Source: Morinoia aosen (taxonomy: Eukaryota > Arthropoda > Malacostraca > Amphipoda > Talitridae). Taken from it: a stretch of 64,000 bases of DNA. The stretch lies in NCBI GenBank assembly GCA_030386875.1, contig CM059573.1, positions 26,267,891-26,331,890 on the forward strand, read 5' to 3'. The position numbers were made by a program, and so were the translations under genes. Shown here piece after piece: positions 49,701 to 55,885 of this stretch (positions are counted from its first letter, which is position 1; the number at the start of each line of letters is the position of its first letter). The notes under the pieces were generated by a model. It worked only from the letters and a program-made list of their open reading frames with translations. It searched no databases and was not told the DNA's origin.

Positions 49701-49871
49701 GTAGGTCTTCTTTCTCATTATTTTTTAATTCCTGTTCCAAATTAGAGTTGTATTTCTAAAAATTGTAAATTAATTAAATTTGTTCCTTTTATTTTTTTAG
49801 TCATGAAAGAATCTGAAGTATGGGGAAGCGTTCGCTGTAATCTCTCTGACGATGACTGGAAAGCTCGATAG
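3262..49871 (+). CDS. Apc: APC homologue, whole visible coding span (18 exons plus a candidate microexon)
   Basis: This is the scaffold of the Wnt pathway destruction complex; it binds beta-catenin and Axin and, in known family members, microtubules. Joining the exons listed separately gives about 3,037 residues, and all intron phases match. Rough visible residues: coiled-coil remnant 1-60; armadillo repeats 396-815; a 15-residue-type motif (QPTDFSLRYPEED) near 1052; 20-residue beta-catenin repeats near 1092, 1230, 1320, 1565, 1749, 1799, 1859 and 1900; SAMP-like Axin motifs near 1470, 1630 and 1933; a basic, Ser/Pro-rich tail with RIANLWKKVEK near 2820. Human APC is 2,843 residues with seven 20-residue repeats and three SAMP motifs. 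The alternation of 20-residue repeats and SAMP motifs excludes other armadillo proteins. The N-terminal oligomerisation segment is not visible, so the gene is 5' partial here. Exon borders come from reading GT-AG sites and homology, not from transcripts. Confidence 0.96.
5162..5437 (+). CDS. Apc: APC exon 2: armadillo repeats
   Basis: The acceptor is ctaccag and the donor gcgcag|gtcact, phase 2 in and 2 out. The translation starts RVLRLLEQIRAYSDY, contains MKLSFDEEHRLAM and LGGLHAIAELV, and ends DNFCITLR. These are near-identical to human APC armadillo sequence (VLHLLEQIRAYCE, MKLSFDEEHRHAM, GGLQAIAELL, YSITLRR). Confidence 0.96.
6039..6168 (+). CDS. Apc: APC exon 3: armadillo repeats
   Basis: The acceptor is cgtttcag and the donor gacag|gtaaac, phase 2 in and 0 out. 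It encodes RYAGMALTNLTFG followed by FLRALVAQLSSPSQDLRQ, matching human RYAGMALTNLTFGD and MRALVAQLKSESEDLQQ. Confidence 0.96.
7126..7159. repeat. Perfect short hairpin in APC intron 3
   Basis: gtagcccaccttgc at 7126-7139 is the exact reverse complement of gcaaggtgggctac at 7146-7159, with a 6-nt loop. Too short for a usual miRNA precursor; could be a MITE relic. Confidence 0.8.
7349..7531 (+). CDS. Apc: APC exon 4: armadillo repeats
   Basis: The 61 codons start VTSSVIRNLSWRAD and end AVWNLSAHCSVNK, the counterpart of human VIASVLRNLSWRAD and ALWNLSAHCTENK. The donor aataag|gtactc is good. The acceptor (gtcgggctag) lacks a clear polypyrimidine tract next to the AG, but homology and phase fix it. 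Confidence 0.95.
7987..8135 (+). CDS. Apc: APC exon 5: armadillo repeats
   Basis: The acceptor is gtgatgcag and the donor cttag|gtatgt, phase 0 in and 2 out. It encodes AEICGVEGALAFICTSLTY, then TLAIVENAGGILRNISSHI, matching human ADICAVDGALAFLVGTLTY and TLAIIESGGGILRNVSSLI. Confidence 0.96.
8378..9346 (+). CDS. Apc: APC exon 6: last armadillo repeats, acidic/Ser-rich linker and 15-residue-type motif
   Basis: The acceptor is catgggcag and the donor cttgcg|gtgagc, phase 2 in and 2 out. The first part ends the armadillo domain (SLTVVSNACGTLWNLSAR, SKHKMISMGSSAALKNLL). Then comes LPTLQARRQRALEQELD, equal to the human LPSLHVRKQKALEAELD helix after the armadillo repeats. The rest is a Ser/Asn-rich linker that ends QPTDFSLR and is completed by RYPEED in exon 7; together these resemble the 15-residue beta-catenin motif (human KPTNYSERYSEEE). 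Only one such motif is clear, against several in human APC. Confidence 0.95.
10061..10301 (+). CDS. Apc: APC exon 7: first 20-residue beta-catenin repeat
   Basis: The acceptor is ggctccgcag and the donor gaggag|gtgagc, phase 2 in and 0 out. It encodes an acidic, charged stretch and then QTYFTEGTPLNFSTATSLTD, very close to the human repeat VYCVEGTPINFSTATSLSD. Confidence 0.95.
10302..11438 (+). other. APC intron 7
   Basis: 1,137-nt AT-rich intron. Apart from the hairpin at 10545-10616 nothing is recognised. Confidence 0.6.
10545..10616 (+). ncRNA. miRNA-precursor-like hairpin in APC intron 7 (candidate)
   Basis: The 72-nt segment folds on itself. The outer stem is agactact / agtagtct (8 bp). 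After a 6-7 nt internal loop comes an inner stem ataatgtggaagatatt / aatatcttccatattat (17 bp with one G-U), closed by an apical loop of about 10 nt. Size and shape suit a pre-miRNA on the host strand. I do not recognise a known miRNA seed, and a small MITE could look the same. Confidence 0.35.
11439..11548 (+). CDS. Apc: APC exon 8: acidic and Ser-rich linker
   Basis: The acceptor is gtattttcag and the donor gagga|gtgagt, phase 0 in and 2 out. It encodes VDKPEEDENEGAEGGRLSRF followed by a Ser-rich stretch. There is no direct human match; it is supported by splice sites, reading phase and position. Confidence 0.85.
11902..11949. repeat. Perfect palindrome at the LINE 5' end
   Basis: gaattctaa, 13 C, tgt, 14 G and ttagaattc form a 22-bp stem with a 3-nt loop. 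The right arm is continuous with the LINE's 5' leader, so the left arm looks like an inverted copy of the element's own first bases. Confidence 0.85.
12094..14370 (+). pseudogene. LINE endonuclease and reverse transcriptase region (broken)
   Basis: APE motifs: LGSLNVRG, LALSETKLKG, VVVMGDLNVRVGD and ISDHYLVEG, with the catalytic Asp and His present. RT motifs: KNGKAPGLDGCTVE, ISLLSVVGKLYGRVL, EEQCGFRCGRGCVDQ, VFMDVEKAYDRVDREALW (A), GVRQGCVMSPWLFNLFMDG (B) and LLFADDTALVADS (C). A TGA at 12352-12354 splits the endonuclease, and the frame closes at 14370. The coding strand is very poor in C and rich in G. Confidence 0.9.
14371..15027 (+). pseudogene. LINE C-terminal coding region (broken)
   Basis: Continues the LINE frame after the stop at 14370: VMRCSRGGVFGTLDVRLNG, FRYLGSDVTVKD, LLYGAESWGLRAAERRKLDV and WFGHVERMNVERLV. 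A TGA at 14815-14817 and a small deletion near 14911 break it relative to the copy at 27.7 kb, which reads through to ..SAWEQCIRR and a TAA. Confidence 0.85.
15917..16074 (+). CDS. Apc: APC exon 9: Ala/Gln/Thr-rich linker
   Basis: The acceptor is gtaacgcag and the donor caag|gtatgt, phase 2 in and 1 out. It encodes ELEEDSDLQELVLAEGERV followed by alanine-, threonine- and glutamine-rich low-complexity sequence. It follows the LINE-bearing intron and keeps the frame to the next exon. Confidence 0.87.
16075..18206 (+). other. APC intron 9
   Basis: 2.1-kb intron that contains a 1.08-kb inverted-repeat element at 16790-17871. The remaining flanks show nothing else. Confidence 0.7.
16790..17871. 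mobile_element. Non-autonomous DNA transposon with CCGGAC-bearing termini
   Basis: The left end tagggtgatgtgttcacgac and the reverse complement of the right end, tagtgtgatgtgttcaagac, match closely, and both run on into ccggaca. Related motifs (tgttcacgacccggac, gtccgggtcgagacc, gtccgagtcgagaccacg) recur in both orientations near 16976-17060, 17156-17192 and 17488-17506, like subterminal transposase sites. No open frame and no clear target duplication. Superfamily unassigned; the TAGGG start would suit hAT. Confidence 0.7.
18207..18330 (+). CDS. Apc: APC exon 10: 20-residue repeat
   Basis: The acceptor is gtgctcag and the donor ttcag|gttggt, phase 1 in and 2 out. It encodes GATPLMFSRTTSLGSLSSF, the match to human ETPLMFSRCTSVSSLDSF. 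The Glu of the core is replaced by Gly-Ala. Confidence 0.94.
18331..20185 (+). other. APC introns 10 and 11 (18331-18925, 19045-20185)
   Basis: AT-rich introns of 595 and 1,141 nt. The only structure seen is a short tandem duplication of attagggatttaaaagataa near 19776-19822. Confidence 0.6.
18926..19044 (+). CDS. Apc: APC exon 11: conserved SDLPDSP block and His/Pro-rich linker
   Basis: The acceptor is atgcaacag and the donor ttcca|gtaagg, phase 2 in and 1 out. It contains SPSDLPDSPSQTMPPS, nearly identical to human SPSDLPDSPGQTMPPS. An Arg/His/Pro-rich stretch follows. Confidence 0.95.
20186..20511 (+). CDS. Apc: APC exon 12: 20-residue repeat and Ser/Thr-rich linker
   Basis: The acceptor is atattccag and the donor ggccag|gtgagc, phase 1 in and 0 out. 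It encodes FREEGTPCILSRGTSLSSLT, a 20-residue beta-catenin repeat, then a Ser/Thr/Asn-rich and Gly/Arg/Pro-rich linker ending RPQSLGQ. Confidence 0.94.
21464..23421 (+). mobile_element. hAT transposon with 8-bp target duplication
   Basis: The 8-bp duplication gttttcat is perfect at 21456-21463 and 23422-23429. Ends are cagggatggaaaaaaccc and the reverse complement cagggttggcacataaaaaa, with homopolymer-rich acccaaccc/gggtttttt subterminal blocks. CAGGG ends, 8-bp duplication and a hAT dimerisation domain inside define the superfamily. Only the C-terminal part of the transposase is visible, so it is defective. Confidence 0.93.
22534..22991 (+). pseudogene. hAT transposase C-terminal fragment
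   Basis: The second frame encodes SSGSIERIFSAFGIVWNKLR followed by KRLGSERAQKSSQYIA, the typical hAT C-terminal dimerisation block (consensus-like SxERxFSxxGxxxxxxRxxLxxExxxxL). An upstream frame (KLSQETDIEKWLAEYNPEF) stops at 22726-22728 and the next part reads in another frame. The N-terminal BED finger and the catalytic part are not recognised. Confidence 0.85.
23698..23718 (+). CDS. Apc: Candidate 21-nt APC microexon (DMAQTMK)
   Basis: Seven codons lie between tatgtttgcag and gtaattt. It is phase 0 on both sides, so it fits between exons 12 and 14 and can be included or skipped without changing frame. Good splice sites and the multiple-of-three length favour a real microexon, but such a short match can arise by chance and it has no recognised homologue. 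Confidence 0.45.
24236..24402 (+). CDS. Apc: APC exon 14: first SAMP-like Axin-binding motif
   Basis: The acceptor chosen is ttgtcactcgcccag because only it keeps phase 0. An AG at 24205-24206 would give a frameshift with a stop. The exon encodes a Ser/Arg-rich stretch and then SEKLLSACISSGMPNR, the counterpart of human LLQECISSAMPK, with Gly in place of the Ala of SAMP. The donor is aatcg|gtgagc, phase 2. Confidence 0.93.
24543..24738. mobile_element. hAT MITE, 196 bp
   Basis: Ends taggggtctccaaac and gtttggagacccctg are inverted repeats. The flanking 8 bp are agctagac (24535-24542) and agctagat (24739-24746), a target duplication with one change. Size, 8-bp duplication and ends fit a non-autonomous hAT (Charlie-like). 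Confidence 0.9.
26366..26590. repeat. Subterminal tandem repeat of the composite hAT
   Basis: About six units of roughly 36-42 bp made of gactccgactcc(gactcc), then accttttcagaatttggc. The open frames on both strands here are products of the repeat and not genes. Confidence 0.85.
27721..28728 (+). mobile_element. 5'-truncated RTE-like LINE copy with 15-bp target duplication
   Basis: The duplication gtatttatgatactg is perfect at 27706-27720 and 28729-28743. The body equals the 3' kilobase of the LINE in intron 8 (from about its 14305) and ends cccggtatatg(tatg)n. 5' truncation plus target duplication shows insertion by target-primed reverse transcription. Confidence 0.93.
27752..28447 (+). 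pseudogene. LINE C-terminal coding region, uninterrupted
   Basis: 232 codons open from VCERRKLRVNVNKSKVMRCS through WFGHVERMNVERLVKKIY and SGLRARGRPRMSWMDGVRRA to SAWEQCIRR and TAA. It lacks endonuclease and RT motifs A-C because of the 5' truncation, so it is not functional, but its frame is intact, unlike the longer copy. Confidence 0.85.
28837..29581. mobile_element. Mariner-like DNA transposon relic with long inverted arms
   Basis: TA on both sides; ends tcgggtgtcctgtaaaaatg and (inverse) ctgcgtgccccacaaaaatg. The inverted arms continue with decay for about 250 bp. On the minus strand around 29130-29235 the translation LRSMVARSNTCLRENGGYVV resembles the C-terminal end of Tc1/mariner-related transposases. 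Sits inside the composite hAT. Confidence 0.7.
30821..31447 (-). mobile_element. Mariner-like DNA transposon relic, minus strand
   Basis: TA flanks; the left end ctgagtgtttcag and the inverse of the right end cagggtgtttcag begin related arms of about 90 bp (aaaattgcacaYcaaRtaga, ccaaataaa.actttt). Minus-strand translation near 31080-31260 gives ARPPRSPDMTPLDFNFWGHV and KSLVYATP, then EEDLVARIAVAAGEIP: the PPRSPDLTPLDF block of Tc1/mariner-type DDE/D transposases, including its last catalytic Asp. Only a fragment remains. Confidence 0.82.
33930..34284 (+). repeat. SINE-like repeat, copy b
   Basis: Full-length but diverged: gggatacaactattgtat, ctaaggattaggtaggtcttc, tttttcggttcactggtgtcctg, ggatagggaggctta. 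No (TAATC)n tail remains and no target duplication is seen, so it is likely an older copy. Confidence 0.85.
35697..35836. repeat. 29-bp minisatellite
   Basis: About five units of tttctatcataaaatgattg followed by aaattcata, with point differences. Confidence 0.9.
35986..36208. repeat. 30-bp minisatellite
   Basis: Just over seven units of cattgcatttttgcacttct followed by tgacatgcgg, nearly identical. Since 30 is a multiple of three, several frames stay open on both strands; none is taken as a gene. Confidence 0.95.
36586..36935 (+). mobile_element. SINE-like repeat, copy c, with 14-bp target duplication
   Basis: tttaaaggtaaatc is perfect at 36572-36585 and 36936-36949. The body runs cccctcagcaggatgcaac .. 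gggaggcttaaactaac and ends in taatctaatctaatc. The direct repeat and simple 3' tail show retroposition. Confidence 0.92.
38229..38320 (-). repeat. SINE-like repeat, copy d, 3' end only, inverted
   Basis: Reads attagattagatgttagttt, then aggcgttccaaagagagcaaag and accatttagtatg, the reverse complement of the family's last 90 bp. The sequence following to about 38385 resembles the forward 3' end (cgttgcggtatgggaggctgaaacta), giving a small inverted pair. Confidence 0.75.
39001..39357 (+). mobile_element. SINE-like repeat, copy e, with about 16-bp target duplication
   Basis: tgagccc(t/a)tacaaccc flanks it at 38985-39000 and 39358-39373 with one difference. The body starts ctcagggggatacaactatt and ends ctaatctaatctaat. 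Confidence 0.9.
39943..40275 (+). repeat. SINE-like repeat, copy f
   Basis: From ctcaggaggatacaaatatt to ttgttgcggttaaggagaca. All family blocks are present but the (TAATC)n tail is missing. Confidence 0.85.
41240..41579 (+). repeat. SINE-like repeat, copy g
   Basis: Diverged copy: atacaaatgtatctataagg, agctgaaggttagatggacc, cttaactccatactaaatgg, gttagggaggcttaaactaa and the tail catctaatcta. Directly abuts copy h. Confidence 0.85.
41581..41885 (+). repeat. SINE-like repeat, copy h (most diverged, carries a nested hairpin)
   Basis: Matches the 3' half of the family (tttttcatgttttataaagt, gtggaacatcctaattgtgg, agaggcttaaactaac). The middle holds the two-level palindrome at 41724-41795. Confidence 0.6.
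41724..41795. repeat. Two-level hairpin inside SINE-like copy h
   Basis: Outer arms aacacgttt (41724-41732) and aaacgtgtt (41787-41795); inner arms cctgtggtgggtt (41733-41745) and aacccaccacagg (41758-41770). Both pairs are perfect. The span of 72 nt is like a small-RNA precursor, though a palindromic insertion is equally possible. Confidence 0.75.
42506..42737 (+). CDS. Apc: APC exon 15: basic Ser-rich and polyproline segment
   Basis: The acceptor is cgtgcag and the donor cagcag|gtccgt, phase 2 in and 0 out. It encodes RRSSDAKTPVRSVSRSSSFV, a proline run (IPIPPPPPPPRL) and a hydrophilic stretch ending TTTTLNLNQQ. It is separated from exon 14 by an 18.1-kb intron. The polyproline run could bind SH3 or EVH1 domains (inference). 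Confidence 0.92.
42894..43267 (+). mobile_element. SINE-like repeat, copy i, with perfect 13-bp target duplication
   Basis: ctttatacactct at 42881-42893 is repeated at 43268-43280. The body starts cccctcagggggatacaact and ends in ctaatctaatcttatctaat and ctaat. It is the best-preserved copy and sits 160 bp from exon 15. Confidence 0.93.
43436..43504 (+). CDS. Apc: APC exon 16: first half of a 20-residue repeat
   Basis: This 23-codon exon, phase 0 on both sides, has acceptor ggtgtgcag and donor tcgcag|gtgtgt. It encodes HSYCTEDTPAALSQ, the N-terminal half of a 20-residue beta-catenin repeat. The second half is at the start of exon 17. Confidence 0.92.
44074..44256 (+). CDS. Apc: APC exon 17: second half of a 20-residue repeat and second SAMP-like motif
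   Basis: The acceptor is acgggcag and the donor cctaag|gtacgt, phase 0 on both sides. It starts AGSVSDLSQVSLEQ, completing the repeat begun in exon 16, and ends AEGMLNRCIQAAMPK, a SAMP-like Axin motif in which the Ser is Ala. Confidence 0.93.
44257..45533 (+). other. APC intron 17
   Basis: 1,277-nt AT-rich intron. I see no repeats or genes in it. Confidence 0.6.
45534..49659 (+). CDS. Apc: APC exon 18: four 20-residue repeats, third SAMP-like motif, basic C-terminal region
   Basis: This 4.1-kb exon follows tttattttcag. It has four 20-residue repeats with cores VEGTPIGCSNATSLSDL, TEGTPANFSRCESLSSL, VEDTPAALSRRSSLSSI and VEDTPVCFSRNSSLSSL, then ALLQHCINQGMPR (SAMP-like). Further on, RPRIVKPGE and GKGIRGKRKALYP match human GPRILKPGE and SKGIKGGKKVY. 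The rest is basic and Ser/Pro/Gln-rich, with RIANLWKKVEK near the end. Large 3' exons are typical of APC genes. The donor aacg|gtaatg (phase 1) leads to exon 19; if unspliced, the frame stops at 49679 with the end NAPYV. Confidence 0.96.
49801..49871 (+). CDS. Apc: APC exon 19: terminal coding exon
   Basis: After the strong acceptor tttatttttttag, phase 1 joins to VMKESEVWGSVRCNLSDDDW and then KAR and a TAG stop. The intron before it is only 141 nt. The alternative is that exon 18 is not spliced and this segment is 3' UTR. The peptide does not match human YLVTSV, so the classical PDZ-binding end is absent in both versions. Confidence 0.75.
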
Positions 49872-50390
49872 GGTGGTGTTTGTAGTCTGTCCTGCCTCCT
49901 TAATCTAGTCCTTGCCGACTTGACTCCTGTTCAGCGACAAGAAAAAATGAGCCTGTAGGAACTGGAAACTTATTAACGCATAAATATTAGTGGATGCTTA
50001 ATCTTAACTTCCTTTGAAGTTGATATTCAGTCTAATTGCTATTAATCTTTGTACAAGTATTCGTTTAATTTAGCTCTTCATCCACGCTTTCTACTGACAT
50101 AGACGAAAGAGTTACTTGGCTGCTATTTTGTACATAGCTTTTGTATGTTTGCGTCTGTATACCCTGCATAGTATTCACCACGTATTCATTATCTGTATAG
50201 AGCCGCTACGGTTACGCGTGTGACTAAGTGGGTTCATCTTCATTAGACTTCATTGCTAGGCATCGTAGCGCTGCTAAGTCTTACAGGGGCCCGCCTGCTT
50301 GTTTACCTTCCTAGCTGCTTGTCTCTATCTCACCCTTAAGAAACATACGTTCTTATATTTATTAATAAAAATAATGTGTCCTTCGTTCAT
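49872..50390 (+). other. Apc: APC 3' untranslated region
   Basis: AT-rich sequence between the stop codon and the poly(A) signal. No long open frame or repeat is seen. The exact cleavage site is inferred to lie a short way past the AATAAA. Confidence 0.7.
50364..50369 (+). terminator. Poly(A) signal AATAAA for APC
   Basis: Canonical AATAAA about 490 nt after the stop, followed 20-40 nt downstream by a GT-rich stretch (ttgttgtgcgtttgtcg) typical of a cleavage/polyadenylation element. Confidence 0.7.
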
Positions 50391-53300
50391 ATTGTTGTGC
50401 GTTTGTCGCCGGACATCGTCTGGAATATTTTAAAGCATGTATGCTCAGACGCTCGTGAATTTATGGCTCTATTTGTAGTAATTCTGTGTTACAGGGAATT
50501 ATTCTATCGTTTACATCATTCTGTACATTGTTACTTTTTAAATTTTCATCGAAATTGAATATTTTTCCAGCTGTCATACTGCGATCAAGTCGTTCTCACT
50601 CAGATTCTGTCAAGGGGTTAAGTCACCCAATTCTAATTAAATACATAGTTTATTTTATTTTTTCAATCAACCCTCCTCGGTGTGCTAGTACTATTTCGTG
50701 GCGTTTCTGCCGATTAGCATTGTTAAAAATATTGGCTAACCCTTTTACAAAATTGTGCTAAAATTACCGTTTCAAATACATTGTGCTGAAGGGTTTACGT
50801 ATTTTAAACACAAAAGCACACTTCAAAAAAGCATTAGATTGCAATTTTTGAAAATTAAATTTTAAGTGCTTATCTCAGGTTGAAACCAAAGTAAATCCTG
50901 GTTTTCTCAGAAGAATGTTCAGGGCTCCATTTGAGGGAGTACTATCGTGTGGCACTCCCTCCATTGTAGATGCTACAATGGTAATTTTGGTTTCTCGTTT
51001 CAGGTGAATGCCGGAAATATTCTAAAGAAGCCTTAGCTCATTTTTACTAGTTTTTATCAGGCCTGAGGATTTAACACCACTAGTAGTCTTATAAGTGTCG
51101 ATCCAAGTATCTTGAAGACGCTTTTGAGTAGATGTAACAAATTTAGTAGAAGGGGATTTTCTCGTAAATAACGTGCTCGTTCCCAATCTGAAAAGCAAAC
51201 AAAAAATGGCCATCAAAGAGAAATAATCACCGAAGTGTAATGTTCCCAAAGAAAATTAAACATCAAACTTGTACGTGTAAGAATGTAACGTAACCCATAC
51301 GACCATGTTACGTCGACTAGAAATGAGTAGAATGGCTTCAGTAGTTGGGTAGACGGTATCGCGCAGACCGTCCCTCGTATTACCTCCGTGTTGCTCGTAA
51401 TGAGCCTTCGCTCCCTCACATGTACGTAGGCACAAGTTTTGGGTAAGAATGTTATCGGCGACTTGAATAGGTTGCATCAGTAACCTGCAAAGCAGTCTAG
51501 ACCTTTTCATGAGCAGGGAGAACGACACCCTTCGTAGGAGATCGTATTGAGTATTCAGGGTAATATTTACAAAAGTGTTGAGCAAATTGTTGGTAAATTA
51601 ATCAAATAATTACTGAAAGTTTCCACTTTAATCAAATCTAGAAGTTGAAATTTTATTTGGCCGAAAACAGCGCTTCTTAGAAAATTGAAGAGCGAGATTT
51701 CGCTCCCAATTATGATACTGTGAAATCCCCAGAAACCAAACCCTTCGATTCGTCTGAATTTAGGATTGTTGAGTCTAAGTTGCTATTCTTCAGGTACTAG
51801 GTTTGAAATGGCAGATGGTGGCAAGTTTTTGGCATTAATTTTTTTTTTACCTAACAACGCACTCACAAAATTACTTGTAGAAATACGAGTATTAACAAGT
51901 CTTGGCAAAGTGCCTCACGAACACGCCGTAATTTTATTGGAAACAGTTGTGAACCAACGTTGCACGAGTGAGTTCCAAAGTAATCTCCTCTTAACCCCAT
52001 GAAGTTCATTTGATTGTGAAATCATTATGCAGGGTGCAAATAGTACATACATATTAATACACATATGAAATGGAACAAACCGAATGGACCAAAATAAAAA
52101 CATCGACGGAATTAGAGGTAGTCCAGTTGTCCGAATTTAAATTGGTTTCGAATTTCAGGCAAACGAATTTTGGGATTTCTGCTAAGTCGGTTCATTTTCT
52201 ATTCCGTTAACCGGAGTGTTCAGTGGGAAGCTAATGCTGGATCCTCCACATTCTGTTGATTTCGGTTCTGATGCGTGTTGGTATGGAGGGCTATTGAGAA
52301 ACTCGGATGAATTGAGGCTGACTGATGTCTTCGGTTGAAAACTAATTACTTCCATAGCGTTCCTCAAAACTAACTAGTCTTCAAAATGTGGCATTCCTAA
52401 GCTTGTTGTGATTTACAACGTCAATCCAGAAAGCTGTGGAAATTATGTCAGCATTTTCTGGATGGCAGTGGTTTTGAATCTTGGATGCGTTCTAAAATCG
52501 AAATATTTCTTTGGTTTCAACCTGATATAAAGAAGAGACTTGTTTTGTGGCTTTTCCAAGTTAATTTTCAAATAATTTCTTTCGTATACTCCCCGTATTA
52601 ATTATTGTACCCTATATAATATAAATCGATTCGAACAGCTCCGCTCATTCCCACTCCTTCATTGTCGTTAGTGCACACCAAAGATGCACCAATTCCGTGC
52701 TCTCGGAAGTCGTGTAGGGAGGAGTCTTCATACACCATATCGATTATTTTGCCTATAGGAGAACTAGCTCTCTACTTATTACTTTAATTTTTGATCTCTA
52801 ATATCTTGTAGACATTTTTACCTCAAAAAATACTTGAACATTTCCGCCTGCGTAATTTTCTTTCATAACTTAAATTTTACCATGGAGAATCTGTGTGGTG
52901 CGCCTTGGTATATATTTCGGTTTGATATCAATTTTTATTATTGGTCACTTCATCCAAAAGTGAACTGTGTTGCGTACAAGATAACGTTTGTAGATCTTCA
53001 TTTTCACTCAAATGAAAGGCCTTGCTTGGGGAGTGATGGTAAAAAGAAGCTCATGTAATTATTTCCTGGTTAAATTTCGTCTTGAAATTTCTAATTTCAT
53101 CCTAAAATTTTCCTCTGCGATGTATGAAATTTCTATCCCAAGCGCATGCAAAATTTTATTTGTGAAATCATCTGTCGCTTCAATTTCTATGTAATCGCTG
53201 CGTGTAAAAGTTGAAAAAGAAATTTGTGCCTCTTAACCCGAGTAAGATGTTCTTGTAACCATTGATAGACTACCATTGTCCATCCTAAATCATTTCCAAT

Positions 53301-54057
53301 AAAATATCTGGTCATTTTGTTTTATTTCCAGCCTGCTAGTGAATCATACCAAATCCATTTGATAGAAATAACATTATTGGATTTTTAAGTATCTTCTCTC
53401 TTATGTTACAATTTCTTGAGGAACTGCTGCCTAGGTTTACTGAGCTACTGTTAGTTGTTTGTCTGAGTGATGTATGTGATATAACACAGTGAAATATGTA
53501 AGTTTGACCAAAAGCTCTTTTATTTTCGTAGTAACGAGATGGCCACGTTGTAACATACGATGTAAGGAAGTACTCTGCCATGAATTAAATTAATTTTATC
53601 TTGTTTCGTAAATATCCAGATGGGCATCTTAACGAAAACAGAAACCTTATGCTCGTGAAATTTTTTCCAAAGTAGTAAAAAAAGACACGTATTCATTCTC
53701 GTTCACTTCAGAAAGACGAAACTTGAAAACCACCAGACCAGCACGAGACAGCTTATGCAATTTGTTCCGTGCTACGACCGCCAAAAGGTTCAAGCTTTAA
53801 AAGTAAAAACATACATATCTTGTATTCTGAATTTCAGAGCCTAAATGAACAGTCAACAATATTTTTTGCTGTTTCACAGTGAAAAATCCATTATCAGTAC
53901 CGCTTGGTAACTATGCTGAGCGGTACAGGAGCGGTATTACCGAGTCTCCAGGCTTACTACACGGTTTGATGAACTCAGAAATAGCAGTTCATTTCCAATA
54001 GAGTCAAAACATTGGTTTTTGAAATATCTTCACATTACTATCTTAATTGATAATTAC
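50391..54057. other. Region downstream of APC, no gene confirmed
   Basis: AT-rich, no element recognised. Two minus-strand frames are less random-looking: 51256-51585 (109 codons, with NTQYDLLRRVSFSLLMKRSR and TRDGLRDTVYPTTEAI) and 52182-52367. I cannot assign either; they may be old element coding sequence or chance. Confidence 0.5.
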
Positions 54058-55612
54058 ACATCGGTATCGTTATACCCATGTAAAATGTCGAAACAAAAAG
54101 TGATTGACAGAAAAGCACAACAAAAATGAGTTCCTTTCGTTGCCTAATCTAATTTTGACAGTGCACTAAAATAAAAGTAACTAAGAAAACATAATCTTCG
54201 TAACGCTTAGTTGAAAAACACTCTCGTTAGTGCGCACATGTATTGAAATAAAAGCGAAAAGCGCGTTTAATATCTTAAATAAAGATCCTTAATTGCTATT
54301 CATACCTGGTTATCGTAATACCCATGTTAAGTGTTGAAACATGATTCGGAGAAAAGCACGAAAAAAATGCGTTCCTCTTCGTTGCGGTAGTCGGATTTTG
54401 GTAATGTATTTAAATTCAAGTGACTAAGAAAACTTAATCCATGTGACGCATTGCTGAAAACCCTCTCGTTAGTCCGTACTCATATTGAAATTTGAGCATA
54501 AGAACATAGGGATTAGTGATACGAGCTTCAGGGATTGATATTAGAAGTAAAATGGGCAGATTTGATTTATTTTACGTCTAGAACTATGAGGTCGACAGTT
54601 GGGATTTGGGACAATTTTTCACACTAACGCATCATCTAGTATGCCAAGTGGTGAGCTCGGAAAGAATATAATATTCACTATAACAAAACAAAATTTTCTT
54701 GTGAGATTTCTTACTTACGCTAATAGTACTGGCGCAAAAGAGTTCATCGGAGTCAAAGACATGAAAAGGATTGTTGTACAATGGTAGCCGTAACATTTTC
54801 AACATTTCAACCGTACAAAAAGTTAACGACCCAAAATAGTGTTGTCATAATGTGTTCACGAGAATAAGAAAGTGAGAAGAGTTACCACACAAAACTAACA
54901 TGAGCAATTTAAGGTGAATGGTGCCAGCAATTTAAGACCAGAATAAGAGGATTAAACAATGATGTTCGTTAAAGTTATGACATTCGTCGAATCCGCGGCC
55001 TTTTAAAATGTTTTAATAAGAACGAAAAAAGAAAAAAAGATGCTAAAATACCCTCACATTAACATCCTTTCTTTCTTTCTTTGCGGTAGTTAATTTGGTT
55101 TTGGAAATGCAAATAAATATAAGTAACTAAGAAAACAAATCCCTGTGACACATAGTTGAAAACCATCTTGTTAGTGCACGCGTATATTGGAGTTAGAGTC
55201 CAAAACATTTGCAGCACAGCTGGAACAATACGAAAAGTTAGTCACCGAGAATGATTTCGTCTTAATGCACTCACGGGCGTAGGAAAGTAAAAATTGCCTA
55301 TGAATCACGTGGCATGTTCAAATGTTTTAACATAAGCGAAAAATGCTTTAAAATATCTTGAAATTTAGACCATGACTTGATATCTATGCATGGGGACCGT
55401 AATACTTTTACCGGTTAATTTTTAAAACAAATAGTAGGGAGAAAAGTACGTAAAAAATGCATTCCCTTCGTTGCGTTGGTCGGATTTTTACAATGCATAT
55501 ATTACAAGTGATAAAAAAAACATTGTCCATGTGATGCATTGTTAAAAACACTCGTTAGTGCACTCCCATATGGATATTTGAGCTTACGAACATAGGAACT
55601 ACACCTTTTTCA

Positions 55613-55885
55613 CTTCAAATTAATCTAAGTCAAGTTCAAATTAATCCGAGTCAAGTTCAAATTAATCCGAGTCAAGTTCAAATTAATCCAAGTCAAGTTC
55701 AAATTAATCCAAGTCAAGTTCAATTTAATCCAAGTCAAATTCAAATTAATCCAAGTCAAATTCAAATTAATCCAAGTCAAGTTCAAATTAATCCGAGTCA
55801 AGTTCAAATTAATCCAAGCCAAGTTCAAATTAATCCGAGTCAAGTTCAAATTAATCCAAGTCAAGTTCAAATTAATCCAACCCTC
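55613..55885. repeat. 21-bp minisatellite, left arm of the Foldback-like element
   Basis: About 13 units of aagtcaagttcaaattaatc plus one base (c/g), with minor variants. Confidence 0.95.
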
